Assembly: GCF_000218685.1 (NCBI RefSeq)
Contig: NW_006763293.1
Location: 1,609,968-1,673,967, forward strand
Length of the DNA stretch: 64,000 nucleotides
Origin: Serpula lacrymans var. lacrymans S7.9
Lineage: Eukaryota > Basidiomycota > Agaricomycetes > Boletales > Serpulaceae
Direction of reading: 5' to 3'
This document shows, one piece after another, positions 33,674 through 46,309 of this stretch; the stretch's first letter is position 1, and each line of letters opens with the position of its first letter. Position numbers and translations under genes: made by a program. Below the pieces are notes generated by a model. The model worked only from the letters and a program-made list of their open reading frames with translations, was not told where the DNA came from and did not search any database.

Positions 33674-36600
33674 ATGCCTTTCGACACTTCAAAGAGTATG
33701 AAACACGCTGGCCCTTCTCGTCGCACATTTCGAAAATTATCAACAGAAGATGAAATAGAACTCAAGCGGGCCAGGGGTGAAGTCTCCTGTGCGGAATGTA
33801 GGAGGTGTGTCGCAGTAGTTGTCTTTCTAAACACAATTTGGATTATACTAATACGTGTTTCGTTAGATTAAAGCTCAAATGCGACAAGAAACTGCCCTGT
33901 GGATCCTGTGTCCGTAGAGGTTGTCCTACAATCTGTCCCAATGGTAAGTGATCATCGCCTGGGCGCATGTAGCAGTCGTCGTCTTGGCTCACCTTACTCT
34001 TAGGAAGCTTGTCTACTGGACAGGGAACGAGGTATGAGTGCGAATACTAAGTCGCTTGATTATGTCGCATTGAGACTCGTTATCTAGATTCGTTCTGGCT
34101 GATACAGAACATCTGCATAGAAAAATATCTGATATGGGGCAACGAATACGACAACTTGAAGACGCCCTCTTTATATTCCAGGCCGGTGTTTCAAATGAGA
34201 CTCATCCTCTTCTGACCGAAGAGCTGCTTGCGATCAAGTTTGGACCTGAAGCTCCCAAATCTCCTATCAGCACTGGACCAACCGTCGCTGAACCACCTTC
34301 CATTCCTCTGGATGCTCTCGGCACTCTTACAATCGGCGATTCAGGGGAGTCTAAATATTTCGGTCGTTCGGCTGGCTCTGAGGTATGCATACTGCTGCGC
34401 ACGCTATTGTAACGATCGCTTAGGACTTACTTTTACCCGCAGACACTACTTCTCGTGAGGATAGCAATATATAATGCGGTCATCAACTTATCTGACTAAA
34501 ACTACAGGCTGGTACAGAATTCGAATGTACTGGGTGGCCTGCCGAAGAACAACCTCCGATATTATCAGAACTCAAGAATATGCCATTCATACTACCTCTC
34601 GGCCTAGGTGGAACGCAAGATCCTGAACGGATGGAGACCATCATGAATTCTCTTCTTGATCTCCTTCCGCCCTATCCTCGAGCCACGACCTTGTGCGAAA
34701 CGTACATGGAGCAAGCCGCTTGGATTTTTCGGCCCATGCAGCGTGACGAAGTCATCGACGATATAATGATACCTATCTACAAGTACGCCAAAGCAAGAAA
34801 AGAAGATATAGATCAAGAGAACAAGCTTACTTGTCCACCCCATAAGCTATCTGTTCTTTACATGATTTTTGCACAAGGAGCGCTAATGGACTTGACATTG
34901 CCTCCATATAATTCGGAAGCAGAGAATTATTTCTATTTGGGCCGTCTTTCACTATCCCTGCGTTCTGCATTCGATCTCCCAACCACTGAAACCTTGCAAT
35001 CGCTTTGCCTGATGGCATATTATCACAGTAATGGGGGACGGAGATATACTCTGGATGGTGCCTGGTGTCTAATTTCCCTCGCAAGTAAACTAGCTCAAAG
35101 TGTAAGCATTTCAAAAAATCTCACAGCATAGAACGAATCATTCACATTTTTATTCCTTTACAGATAGGACTGCGTATGTGATATTGCACTCATTACTTTC
35201 TTTCTTGACATTGACGTCTTATTTAGATCGTGATCCCACACGATGGAATATGAGTCCGAAGATCGTTCAGAGACGCCGTAATCTTTTCTGGGAGATATTT
35301 TCAACTGATCTTTTTCACGTGTGTTTTACTTTAGTCCTTCCCATTAGCTCTGTAACCCAGCCATTTTATTAGAGCCTTGCACTTGGTCGCCCTCCTTCAA
35401 TCCGCTTGTCCTATATCGACTGCGAATTTCCTGACGACGAAACTACCGTCATAAACGATAAGGGTGAAGTAGAAATGGGCTGTAGGTCCATCATGATACA
35501 TTCACAAGTCTAACTTCTGAGTATTTTGTGCCCTTTTTCTGCTCAGTTTGGCGATGGAAGCATACCTTCACTAGAGATGTTTTCATGCAGGTGACAGAGC
35601 TTACACTGACTGCGGCACCTCCTAGTTACGAGACAATTCTTGAGCTCGATCGTAAAGTGCGAGAAAAAGTGCTACCGCCATCTTTGAACGTCTATTGCAA
35701 TACTGATGACGAATTTTGTACGCCATCTGTATACATGCGTGGCCGTCTGTTATCTCAGTTTCGCGTCACAAGTTGAGTCTTGTTGTGTAATTCGTGGTTC
35801 TTGGATCGATAATTGATGAGGCATGTATACAACAGCTATGTTGTATATCCACAGAAGCTTCTTTGCACAAGCAATGCTTGATTACCCCGCAAATCCCCTT
35901 CGCAGTCCATACGCACCGTCGTTCCTTGCAGCTTATCGCTGTGCTTCATCAGTGATCAAAACTACAATCGGTAACTTCCAGCGCTTCCCGGAGTTGCTCA
36001 CGCGCTGGTGGACAATTTGGACTCATCTCTTTTCAGCTGCCGTGAGTTGAGACACGACAGCTTATTATATCCTGCTTGCTCAGTCACCCTTCTCAGATCG
36101 TCGTCGGGGTTATCGTGACTCGTGCACCGTCTTCAACGATGGCTTCTGCGGCCCTTATAGAGCTGGATCTTGCGGTTGATCTTTTCGCTAAGGGAGCAAC
36201 CCATTCTCGTCGTGCAAGGAGCGGTGTAGTGAGTGCATCAGTATACGTCGCAGTTCTAATACTTATCTATGAAAACCATTTCAGGCCATTTTAAGCAAGC
36301 TTAAAGTTAAAGCCTTTCAAGTGTATTCTCAATTCAGAAGCGGTGCTGTCCTTTCGGTTGCAGACCAACGCTCCATCATGATGCCTGAAATCGGAGGTGA
36401 AGATGAACTTGCTGTGTTCGGCGGACAGACACGTACACTTGTCAGCAAAATCTTGTCCCAGTCTAGTCGTCGGAAGATGCATTCCTCGACAAAGTCGGCT
36501 GATTCACCAAAATCCTCTGCGAGCACGCCATCGTCAACATCAACCGATGAAGGTTCACATAGTGAACCAATTCCCGAGGTCCACCCATCTCTAGTAGAAT

Positions 36601-36974
36601 TCCTTTCCTTGCTCCCATCCTCCTCGTCCACTTCCACACAGAATTATAACAATCATAATCCACGCTCATCTAGTACTGCCTTTGACAGTGGACTCTACTC
36701 AATGCAGATGGATATGCCTTCATACTCTCTTCCGAACCTCTCCCCGTCGCCTATGGCTTATGATCAGAACAACGCCTTTGGTAATTTCTCAGACGTCAAT
36801 ATGGCCGAAGGCCCTTCAACTTCCATGCCTGATGCGGGATCAGCGGCGAATTTCATTGACATGGATATGGGCATGATATTATCTGGAGACTCGGGGATTG
36901 ACGAGCGATGGATGTCGTTCATGCGTGATTCTGGGATTCTAGATAGTAACTTCAACGGTGTACCCAATGTATGA
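33674..36974 (+). CDS. Zn2Cys6 fungal transcription factor
   Basis: Gene with about ten introns. The zinc cluster is assembled by the first splice: CAECRR|LKLKCDKKLPCGSC then VRRGCPTIC. A leucine-type dimerisation helix follows (EHLHRKISDMGQRIRQLEDA). The middle-homology 'fungal_trans' domain spans roughly the exons from 34508 to 36295: YFYLGRLSLSLRSAF, GLHRDPTRWN, RRRNLFWEIFSTDLFHSLAL with GRPPSI, and AMLYIHRSFFAQAMLD. The last exon (36321..36974) is Ser-rich and acidic with many Met/Asp residues and may be an activation domain. The target genes cannot be inferred. Confidence 0.88.
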
Positions 36975-37258
36975 GTATGTAGGCCAACTTGTAGGATAGG
37001 AGAGAAAGAAAAAAACAAACATAACTACTAGTAGTATACAAAACATGGTAATAAATGCATACCCCAGTTCACCGGTAGGACATTTCGTGGCTCCGGCCCG
37101 ATGATGATGGCATGGCTTAACTAAGTCCTGTGCCCTGATCAGCTGAGCCACAACCACAACTTGGACGTCCAAAGTAATCCAGTAAGTATCCAAGACACCA
37201 TCCTACTCAGTCCAAGCGCACAGGAGTACTCTTTTTTTGCAGATAACATTGCACATCA

Positions 37259-38194
37259 ATGTCTCTTCCATCATCTCCAATGCGTCCCCGCAAATCGACA
37301 ATACCACCAGGATTCAGGGCGGCACCAAAGCCTAAGCAGAAACCCATTTCAGCAATGACTCTGCGTGAATTACATGACCAACACGACTTCAATGAAAGGC
37401 TACTTGCTTCAGCGTACGAGCCCCGTTCTTTTTATTGTGCACATCACTGATCTAGTGCTCATTCAGGTCAGTCTCTACATCTGCTCTGGTCGAGCGCCTC
37501 TCTTCCGAGCAGGCAGCCATAAAGGCTCGTATATTTGAGTTAGAAGGCGTCGAGCAAATTCGCCGAGGTTTAGATCACACCAAGATTAACGCAGACGAGG
37601 AGATGAACGTTGACGAGAACGAAACTGTCGTCATCCATGCCATTGATGCCAAACGCAGGGCGTTATCTAGATATGTATGTCGCGGCTGACTCATCTGCAA
37701 GGTGAATCTAATCCATATTATTCTTATTTCGCTAGGCACCGATAAGATCCAATGGGGTCAACAATGTCATGTCCCTCGACTTGCAAGAAGCGGCTGAATT
37801 GGAGCGGCGGGCGCATACTCAGGACATGGAAAAGCAGCAGCGATACGAAGAGAAGAAGAGACGTACCGGCTTCCCAATAAAAGGTGAGGTATTATCTCAA
37901 GAAGAGAAACAGGCGCGGATACTGGCATTCATGTAAGCCAATGACCAATAATTTTACTAGAGGCCTTACTTATCTCAATCCCCCAGGAACTACAAACCCA
38001 CCGACTCAGATCTAGAAGATGACGATACGGAGGATGAAGGCGACGAAGACCCTTCTACATGGTTCGAGGATGACCAGGACGACGGTATCAAAGGTCAAAA
38101 TATTGTCGAACCCGATATAGATGATATCTCCAACGTCATACGAATAGACGACAGCAGAATTCCGTACAATTCATTCTATACTTCAGAGAGATGA
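37259..38194 (+). CDS. Acidic coiled-coil protein, unknown function
   Basis: Exons near 37259..37412, 37469..37674, 37737..37933 and 37987..38194. The N-terminus is basic and Pro-rich (MSLPSSPMRPRKSTIPPGFR). The middle is helical and charged: ALVERLSSEQAAIKARIFEL and AELERRAHTQDMEKQQRYEE. The C-terminus is strongly acidic (DLEDDDTEDEGDEDPSTWFE) and ends NSFYTSER. No domain is recognised. It may be a nuclear adaptor; I infer nothing firmer. Translation phase is kept across all three introns, which supports the model. Confidence 0.7.
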
Positions 38195-38795
38195 TATTTG
38201 ATCAATATCCTTTAATATCCTAAGCTATATATATTGCGTGACACGATATCACCGGGTATCCTCGATGGATAGTCCAAGATGACAGGTTTTTAACGAGCAT
38301 GAACGGGACAACTTCTCTTCCGTTGCAACCAGAAAGATAAGCACACTAAGCACCAATTAGGCCTTTGATGCAAAGCACGATTTGAAATGAACAGTACGCA
38401 CCACTATGGAAGCTACACATGCAGCTGAGACGGGCGACAACGGAACCTATGGTGGATATTGAGAACGCATCTCACATAGGGGATATCCGCTCACTTACCA
38501 GTTACAAATCCGTCTAAGCATATAACACCTATAGGGGGTGGGGTGATAATTAGTGTACTTGCTCCACCAGCTTGCAATATGCACAGATCTTACATTCAGT
38601 ACCCAATAGAGCGCTTCCTGGTGGTAATCTATAAACTAAATATTTGTCCCCGAGAGATGAGGTCCCAGAACTACCCTGCATACAATGTCGCAAGTGAGCA
38701 ACTTGTTCTGAAGCAGGTTCTAAATTGACCAAGTTGGTGCTGCAGACAGGGCATCTTGATAAAATATCAGCTCCGTAGCGAACAGCTTTTCGCTC
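38195..38795. other. Convergent 3' interval
   Basis: 601 bp between two convergent genes. A short open frame at 38543..38728 has no features. Nothing else is seen. Confidence 0.45.
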
Positions 38796-41700
38796 TTAAC
38801 ACACGTACTCTGCAAAATCACTAGATTGAGAATTCTCGCCGCCTCTCAAAACTTGGTCCGGACCCTTGAGTCGACCTTGTTCAACGACTATACATTCGAG
38901 ATTCGACGATGCAGACCCTGACAGTCGACTTGGAAAAGCGAGGCTAATTTCATCGTGGCACGAACTGCACACTCTATAGGAACTTAGGGAAGATCCAGAT
39001 TCAGGAGATGCAGGATCATGAACCACGTCAGAAGGTTCAAGCAACGCTTTATGAGAGGAACAACGGTCACAAAAGATGCGGCCACATTTTCGGCAGTGCT
39101 ATGGAATCGAGAAAATTGGTGAGCCATGTGTAGATGACGCGAAGAACGACATCTTACGTGCTAGAAATGAATGTGAGTTAAGACCTGAAGAGCATATGAA
39201 TCAAATACGCACTCTTCGAAGTAAAAAACCAAAGCGGCGTCGGCAACCACGACATTCATGGACAGCATCATCCTTCTCCCAGAGAGTGCGAGTATGCTGG
39301 GAAATAGAGGGTACCCGACTTGATCCAATCGTTTTCTGTGGCGCCTCACGAGTAGGAACACGGAACTCTGTAGACCGAGAAAGGTGAGACATTAAATCCG
39401 TAGCAGGATATGTAATCGGTATCCGATAATCTGTAGAATTAGACCGCGTAGAAGGCGTACGGACAGTACCAGGAGGCGATGATCCAGGATAGTGAAATTC
39501 TTCGTCTGATTCCTCTTCAATTGCATCAGAATCATCGTATAAACCAATGACAAGTCCTTGAGCGCTGGCAGCAAGTTTTCTCCGATCAAGTTCTCTGCTA
39601 TAAGCATTGAGCAGAACTTGGGCTTGTTTTTTATGTTCTGGATTAGCATCTCCTAATTCAAATATTGATACATGAGTCTGACGGATTGGTTATCAATACT
39701 TACCTAAAATTCCCTGCCTTAGCTCCGAAGTTGCTCGCTCTAGCTTGACGATAGCTTGTCGAGCTTCAGCTGCAGAAAACGCCCCGACTTGGCTCTCCGG
39801 GTCTTGAACCTGATTACCCACGAGGTATCGAGCGTGAGTCACATAGTCGCCCGTCGTCGATGTAAATGTAGATGGCATGGTATCGAGTTCTTGACCCTCG
39901 CCCTCTGTCATATCGCCATCGTTGTGGATTGCAGGAATAAAAGCGCCATCAATGCTGAGATGATACATTAGGCCATCTGGTTGCAAGAAGGGTAACGGTG
40001 GAATATCCAGTCTTCGGCGCATCACACGGACCCATCGTCTACGTCGAACCCAATTCGAAGAAGACGATATACTAGATGAGGAAGAAAGGCTAGCACTGGT
40101 AGACTCCCTAGTTGATCCACCAAGACCAGCAGCCATAACACCATTACTATTTAGCAGACGATATAGCTGAGAGGGCGGCTCGGCTGTCCAGCTCTCATCA
40201 GGAGAGCTAAACAATCGGGCGTATTGCCAACCATCCTCAGCATCAACCCCGGGGTGTGTGACGTCCAATGTCCAGTCACATCTAAAATTAAAGTCTTGAG
40301 TTAACGTCGTATAGTACGCATCACGGTAAATCGCCAACGTACAACCAGAAATGACTCCTGTCAGCACCCTCTACACGGGGCTTATCTTTAGGGCTTATAA
40401 TTGGCAAGGTCCAAGGATCTTCTGTTAGAGGCAATTGTACATCGCTGCGCCAAGCCGGTATAAGCGTTGAGCTATTAACTTCAACACCCTCCGGTAACTT
40501 CAGCTCAAACGGAGCTCGGCGTCCCTGCTTTCCCAGGCCTGAAGCAGAAAACCTTGGTTTTCCACCAGATACTGCAAGAGTCTTCAGCCGAGAATCCAGC
40601 CGCTGGTTTTCGAACAAGACCAGGGGGACTGCAGTATGCACTGCCAATGGGTTATATGAAGCTGTTGAACCATGCCATCTATCAGCCTCTGCTTTCTGTA
40701 GAATCTGGAGAAACGTGTTAGGACGCTGCCCGCAACAATGCATATAAAAATTTGCACCTCACAAATCCAGACCTCGAAAACAGCGGCTGCTACGTCATAG
40801 GCAGTCTCTCCCCACTTATTCCTCACCAATGGATTCGCAGCTTGTTTAGCGAGCAAGTATAGAACAATGGGAAGGTGACCCTTTGATGCTGCATTCACTG
40901 GAAGGGCTGTGTGAGTGGCACGTGCATGTAGACAGGTTAATTGCCTCACTTAAGGGAGTCCAGCCACCTTTGCTCTGCAGGTCAACTCCGCATATTCCAT
41001 CCACAGCATCCACAGCATTACCATTCTCACAGAGCCATCTTACTATGTCCAAGTAGCCCTGTCGATTTATATAGGCCAGACGTTTAAACAATGAACGAGT
41101 AATACACACCTGGGAACAGGCGTTATGCAAAGGCGTCCAACCATCAGCATCGCGAGCATGCACATCTGCCCTGTCTGGGAGCAGATAAGTAACGATCTGA
41201 AAATGACCATGAAGGGCAGCTTTGTGCAAAGCTGTCTATAGTATTATATAAGTCCATATCCTTGACAAGAAAATAGGTCTGACCTCGCCCTCTCGATCTT
41301 CTAAATCTGGCATTGCACCACAGTCCTCTATAACTAACCGTGCATGCAAAAATCAGATACAAATGATAGGTATCCTTTGGAGGGAGAACTTACGCCACTT
41401 TACAACGTTAAGATGTCCTCGGCTAGCAGCAGCATGCAAAGCTGTGAATCCTGTACGAGAAGACGCATCGTTAGCAAGAGCGAATGCCTCCAGATCACCC
41501 CCCTGCAGAGCGGTTTGTACAAGTTTTTGAAGGAGCGGGAGATCTCCGGAGGAGGCAGCAGCATAGAGGGCTTCCAGCTGTGCAGGAGAGGGGTGGCATA
41601 TAGTTTGAATGGGTGGTTGATATACGAAAGAAGTCGCGTCTTGGACTTCCTCGATCACAGACTGCTCGCCTTCGCCTGTGCTAGGTTCTGGTTCGTCTGC

Positions 41701-41963
41701 ATCGTTTGTACTTGAAACAGATGTTCCAGGATATACGAATTCCTCCTCATCAGAGTCTTCATCAGATTCGCTATTTTGACGCTCTTCTGAAGCGGGCAAA
41801 AGGCCGGTAGATCGTGATAAGTCATGATGTGTCTCTGACAAGCTACCAGCGGACCTGTTGGAGTATAATTCCGTGTCATAACAATATATAGTGGACCAAT
41901 GTATAAAAAAACTCACTCCTCAATCGTTCCAAGATCAGTTTTTCCACCTTCGGCGACGTTCAT
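38796..41963 (-). CDS. Ankyrin-repeat, DysF and FYVE-finger protein
   Basis: Starts MNVAEGGKTDLGTIEE at 41963 and ends SDFAEYVC at 38796, with introns near 41861..41925, 41390, 41235, 41050..41110, 40925..40975, 40706..40758 and others. Order: acidic N-terminus; about five ankyrin repeats (TGFTALHAAASRGHLNVVKW, GETALHKAALHGHFQIVTYL, DGWTPLHNACSQGYLDIVRW, NAASKGHLPIVLYL); a DysF pair (VPLVLFENQRLD, later CDWTLDVTHPGVDAEDGWQY with the basic VRRRRWVRVMRRR); and a FYVE finger with WEKDD, RRHCRKCGRIFCDRC and YRVCSSC. The FYVE signature is complete and should bind PI3P on endosomes. DysF domains occur in membrane-repair and peroxisomal proteins. A role as an endosomal scaffold is inferred. Confidence 0.82.
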
Positions 41964-42642
41964 ACTTTCCTGACGCGTGTTTTTCAAGGTCACTTCCCTC
42001 AGTCAGTAAAATTCGCCACTACAATGCAAAGTCCTAGCAAGGCCAAACAAATAATCAATGCTGAACGAAACTCCGATTTTATACGTACCTATATACGTAT
42101 TTGTGTACTATAGGGCACTCCTTGTCGTAAAATGTTGCACTCTGATAAACTTCCTTGATATAAGAAATACCATTGCCCTCCTGGACCTCACATCTTGCTT
42201 GTTCAGTTCATGCTCCAGGTTCCTCACTTCATACCAATTGTTTTCTCTATTCCTGGACCTGCAGGTTCCAGGTTTCCAAATGCCAATTGTCTGCAGTGAT
42301 TAGAGTATATTTGCTGTGATATATATTGAAAGCGTAGAGTTCAGAATCAAGCCCCACCTAGTAACATATCCCTTGGCAGTAGCCACCATGCCGAATGGCA
42401 AGTCGTGTGGCTGCTGCATTCTTTGCTCACCCACAACAGCCCACCACCATGCCTGATAGACACAAGATTGCTACGGCGCACCTACCACTACTCTCCTAAC
42501 ACTACCAATTCATTTCCAGTCAGCTCATTGTCCTGATCTTGTCCACCATCAACAACAGCGCTGTCATGCACCAAAGTTGATTGGTAGCATGGACAGGTGT
42601 CAATAACGAAGCGAATATTCAAAAAGACTTGCCTTTGCGCCA
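41964..42642. other. Transition zone between genes and repeats
   Basis: Promoter of the ankyrin-DysF-FYVE gene, then low-complexity AT-rich and unassigned sequence up to the left end of repeat copy A. Short open frames here carry no recognisable features. Confidence 0.4.
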
Positions 42643-44950
42643 CACAGGCACAGTGCCACGTGGAATAGTAATTAATATTGCCCTTTTTGAACTTGTGGCT
42701 GATCAGCACCACCTCTATTAGGCAATCCAGTCACGCTCACCTTTGCTTTTCCATCCGGTACTTTCCGCGTTTCGGCATTTCGGCAAATTTTCGCGTCGCC
42801 ACTGGCTACACATTGCATTGCGCCCTCGCTTTTGTCGTTTCCCTTACTCCCCTTCCTTTGCCTAGCCCCACCATGGGCCCGTTCCTCTCCTTTTTATTCT
42901 CACCCGATGGTCGTTTCTGGGTCCCCATTTTAGTTCACCTCCTCGTCACCTCCACCCTCCTCCTCCTCATCTTCTTTGCTCCCCCACCATTTCTGATGTC
43001 ACCACTTCCTATCCGCTTCCGTCGCCGATCCGTTGACTACCACGTGCCACTGCTGATATCAGCAAAGCCCCGGCGGCCGGTCCAAATAGGGCAACAGGTC
43101 CATCTTCATGACGTTGATCTGCCATCATATACTATCAAAACATTGTGAGGAATCGATTTTTCTTATCGCATTCCCGTCATGTTGTGGTTAGCAGACTCAA
43201 TCCCCGTCACCCCTCTTGCCCTTGGACTCGAGATTACAGCAGGTGTCTTATTACTTTTATCATTTTTCTTCTTATTCTCTCTTCACACTCACGTTCTATC
43301 GTACCTACAACGAGGTAGACTCGTTGTCGACCCTCGAGAAGATATCCAGATGACATAGTCACGATCCAGTGCTATGTCTGGGGATATTTCGGAGGAATAT
43401 TGATAAGCGAAGAAGGTTGTGAGTCAGCGCCTTCTCATGGGCTTACTGATACAACCAATCGTACATCCCTTACCAATACACTTTCTCCTACGATTAGTAA
43501 AGACGATAGATCGGACCACTTTCTTCTTTTTTCTTATTGGTTAGCTAGCTGGTCAGACCACTTTCTCAGTACTTCCCTTTCTCGGTCTGACCATCGTCGT
43601 TCACTATATAGAGAAGTACATACTTGATGTATTGTTCTCCAGTTCAATATTAGTTTGGATTTGCGCTCTTACCGATACTCTTCATTCTCATACTCTGATT
43701 CACCGCCTTCAAGGAAGGACTTGACCAGACATTGGGCTTTGTTATATAGCTTCGTATTTGTTGCCTGACAAACATCGGTCGCTCGTCTTGCCTGGTTGGA
43801 GCGTGGGTGGGTAATTTTTGAGCTGGAGAAGGTTCATCCCCTTGCGTCGCCCATGTTCATCGCTGTCCCATTCACTTGGGTACACTTATCATTTGTCCAT
43901 CGTCTTCGCTACAGCTACACCTACCACACGCTGCCTGGGACTCACTTGTTCCAAATTGGAACTACTCCTCTCCCTCCCTCGTTTGATCAGGTGGTCCAAC
44001 ACAACCAGTCCATTGGTAAGGCCATGGAACTGTCAGATTTGGACTAGGTGGTGGACCGGTGGCTCCAGTTTCTTTTTCTTCAGCAGAACATTCATTTACA
44101 GTGCGATTATTTTTGATTTTTGAATCATTTTTATGGACACATATTTTTTTAGAATGCCTGACTGACAATAAAGGAACTGTGTTGATACTGATAGTGTTTT
44201 GCCTTGCCCTTTTTTTTTACTGCATCTTCCCATGACATCATGATTTTCCTGCTCTCCTTTTGCTATTGGACTTTACTTTATGGCTGTACAAACCTGTGAC
44301 ATTACTCACAGCATTTATTGTTCTATCCCTTTCTTTTCTTTTTTTTGACAATCTTATCCTGTACTACCTACGCAGGATTCATCAGCATACATTCCTTCCT
44401 TCATATTCTTTCTCATTCTTTTTGCACAGCTATACTGTGCATAGCCTACTTTTCTTTTACTATATAAACCCCTGTATTTTACCTTGTAAAAAAAAACAAC
44501 AAGAAATCCAATCCAGACTTCTTCTCTACTCTCAAGTTCACTGCTCTGCTACTTGTGATCCAGTGTGGTCACAACACTTCCCACTTTTACCACTGTCAAC
44601 TGCTGTCATCATCACTTCCCACTTTTGAAGTCATTGTCATCCCTTTCGATTAGAGTCCTTCTGAGCACTACAGTTTGTGCGTCAGGAGCCTGCTATCACT
44701 GGGAACCTCGTCATATTGTCGTTCTCAAACCTACCTTGTGCTACGATTAGCAAGGTAGTGCTCGTCTATACTCGTCACAAAGCCCCTATCCTTCTATAAA
44801 TTCAACTATCCCTCCTCCTTAAAACCCACACTCATACACCTTTGGGTTTTACTTTGAAGGATCTTTATACGTACCACCCCACGAACAACCAGACCACTCC
44901 ACTGTTCTAGGAGGCAAAGCCCATAAACAAGTTCCGTGGAATCTGGGAGG
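42643..44950 (+). repeat. Dispersed repeat, copy A (split by a solo LTR)
   Basis: Matches copy B (45496..46309 joined to 54567..55355) over almost its full length with scattered substitutions; the shared sequence starts near CACAGTGCCACGTGGAAT and ends at CTGGGAGG. Copy A is interrupted at 43144..43770 by a solo LTR. It holds about 80 bp near 43063..43143 absent from B. It keeps an intact junction (AGAATGCCTGACTGACAATA near 44152) exactly where B carries the full-length Gypsy element. Both copies retain a coding-like stretch starting CCACCATGG. The family is not identified. Confidence 0.75.
43139..43775 (+). mobile_element. Solo LTR of the young Gypsy family, with TSD
   Basis: LTR 43144..43770 (627 bp) starts TGTGAGGAATCG and ends TTGCCTGACA. 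It is flanked by the 5-bp target duplication AACAT at 43139..43143 and 43771..43775. The sequence is the same as the LTRs of the full-length element in opposite orientation. It arose by recombination between LTRs of an earlier insertion. The 75-residue open frame inside the LTR is not a gene. Confidence 0.92.
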
Positions 44951-45090
44951 ATTGTGTGTTAGTTTGTTTTGTGTGTGGTTTTTTCTAACTGCAGTTCTCA
45001 TCATTGACAGCGCCCAGCTTGTTTGACGTGAATCCATGAGGGATGATCAATGCGAACAGCGAGCTCAAGGGTTACCCAAGGTTGATGCTG

Positions 45091-45495
45091 ATCTCGCCAA
45101 CCAGCTCCAAGCCCCATCAGTACCTGGAAATATTAATAGACACTTTAGTCAGGATCGTACCTCATCATAAGGATACAGTTCCTGAACATGCGTGACACTA
45201 CCTATTATTAGTACATTTTCTCATGTGCTGATTAATCCCTGAAGTTGTATGATAGTCATTCTTTTTCTTATTGGATAGTTCTGTCCTCAGACCACTTTTC
45301 CTCTATTCTATTTCTCGGTCTGAGGGATAGGCAAATAGCTATTTAAACTCTACATACCCATGTATCATTCTTTAGCTTTCTATACTTGAATTACCCGCTT
45401 TACTCCTCCTCAGAAACCCTTGAGTTTACTCTCAGTCCTCTACCTGCTATAATCTCTAGCATCTGTCAACCTCAAAACTCATTGTACCTCTTACA
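45091..45495 (+). repeat. Remnant dispersed repeat
   Basis: 45091..45168 matches 58576..58653 with a few differences, and 45171..45274 matches 59075..59178. The part near 45390..45495 is the reverse complement of about 55430..55540 (imperfect). It is probably decayed LTR sequence of one or two unidentified families, cut by repeat copy B at 45496. Confidence 0.6.
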
Positions 45496-46309
45496 CACAG
45501 GTACAGTGCCACGTGGAATAATAATTAATATTGCCTTTTTCAATCTTGTGGCTGATCAGCACCACCTCTATTAGGCAATCAAGTTGTGCTCACCTTTGCT
45601 TTCCATTCAGTACTTACCGCGTTTTGGCATTTCAGCATTTCGGCAAATTTTTGCGTCGCCACTGGCTACACATTGCATTGCGCCCTTGCTTTCATTGTTT
45701 CCTTTACTTCCCTTTCTTTGCCTAGCCCCACCATGGGTCCCTTACTCTCTTTTTTATTCTCACCCGATGGTTGCTTCTGGATCCCCATTCTAGTTCACCT
45801 CCTTGTCACCTCCACTCTCCTCCTGCTCGTCATCCTTGCTCCCCCACCATACCTGATGTCACCATTCTCTATTTGCTTCTATTGCCAATTTGTCGACCAC
45901 CACGTGCCACTGCTGATATCAGCAAAGCCGCTCGTCTCGCCTGGTTGGAGTGTGGGTGGGTAGGTTTCAAGCTGGAGAAGGTTCATGCCCTTGTGTCATC
46001 TATATACACCGCTGTCCCATTCACTTGGGTACATTTATCCTTCGTCCATTGTCTTTGCTACAGCTACACCTACCACACGCTGCCTGGGACTCACTTGTTC
46101 CAAATTGGAACTACTCCCCTCCCTCTCTCGTTTGACCAGGTTGTCCAATACAACTAGTCTATTAGTAAGGCCATGGAACCGTTAGATTTGGACTAGGTGG
46201 TGGACTGGTGGCTCCAGTTTCTTTTTTTTCAGCAGAACATTCATTTACAGTGTGATTATTTTTGATTTTTGAATCATTTTTATGGACACATATTTTTTTA
46301 GAATGCCTG

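Noticed and set aside
43400..43627. 75-residue ORF repeated four times (also 46453..46680, 54078..54305, 57518..57745)
   Set aside because: It lies wholly inside the LTR and is identical only because the LTRs are identical; the older LTR breaks the frame.
42643..44950. Repeat A as an LTR of a large element
   Set aside because: No TG...CA ends, primer site or flanking duplication could be fixed at its limits.
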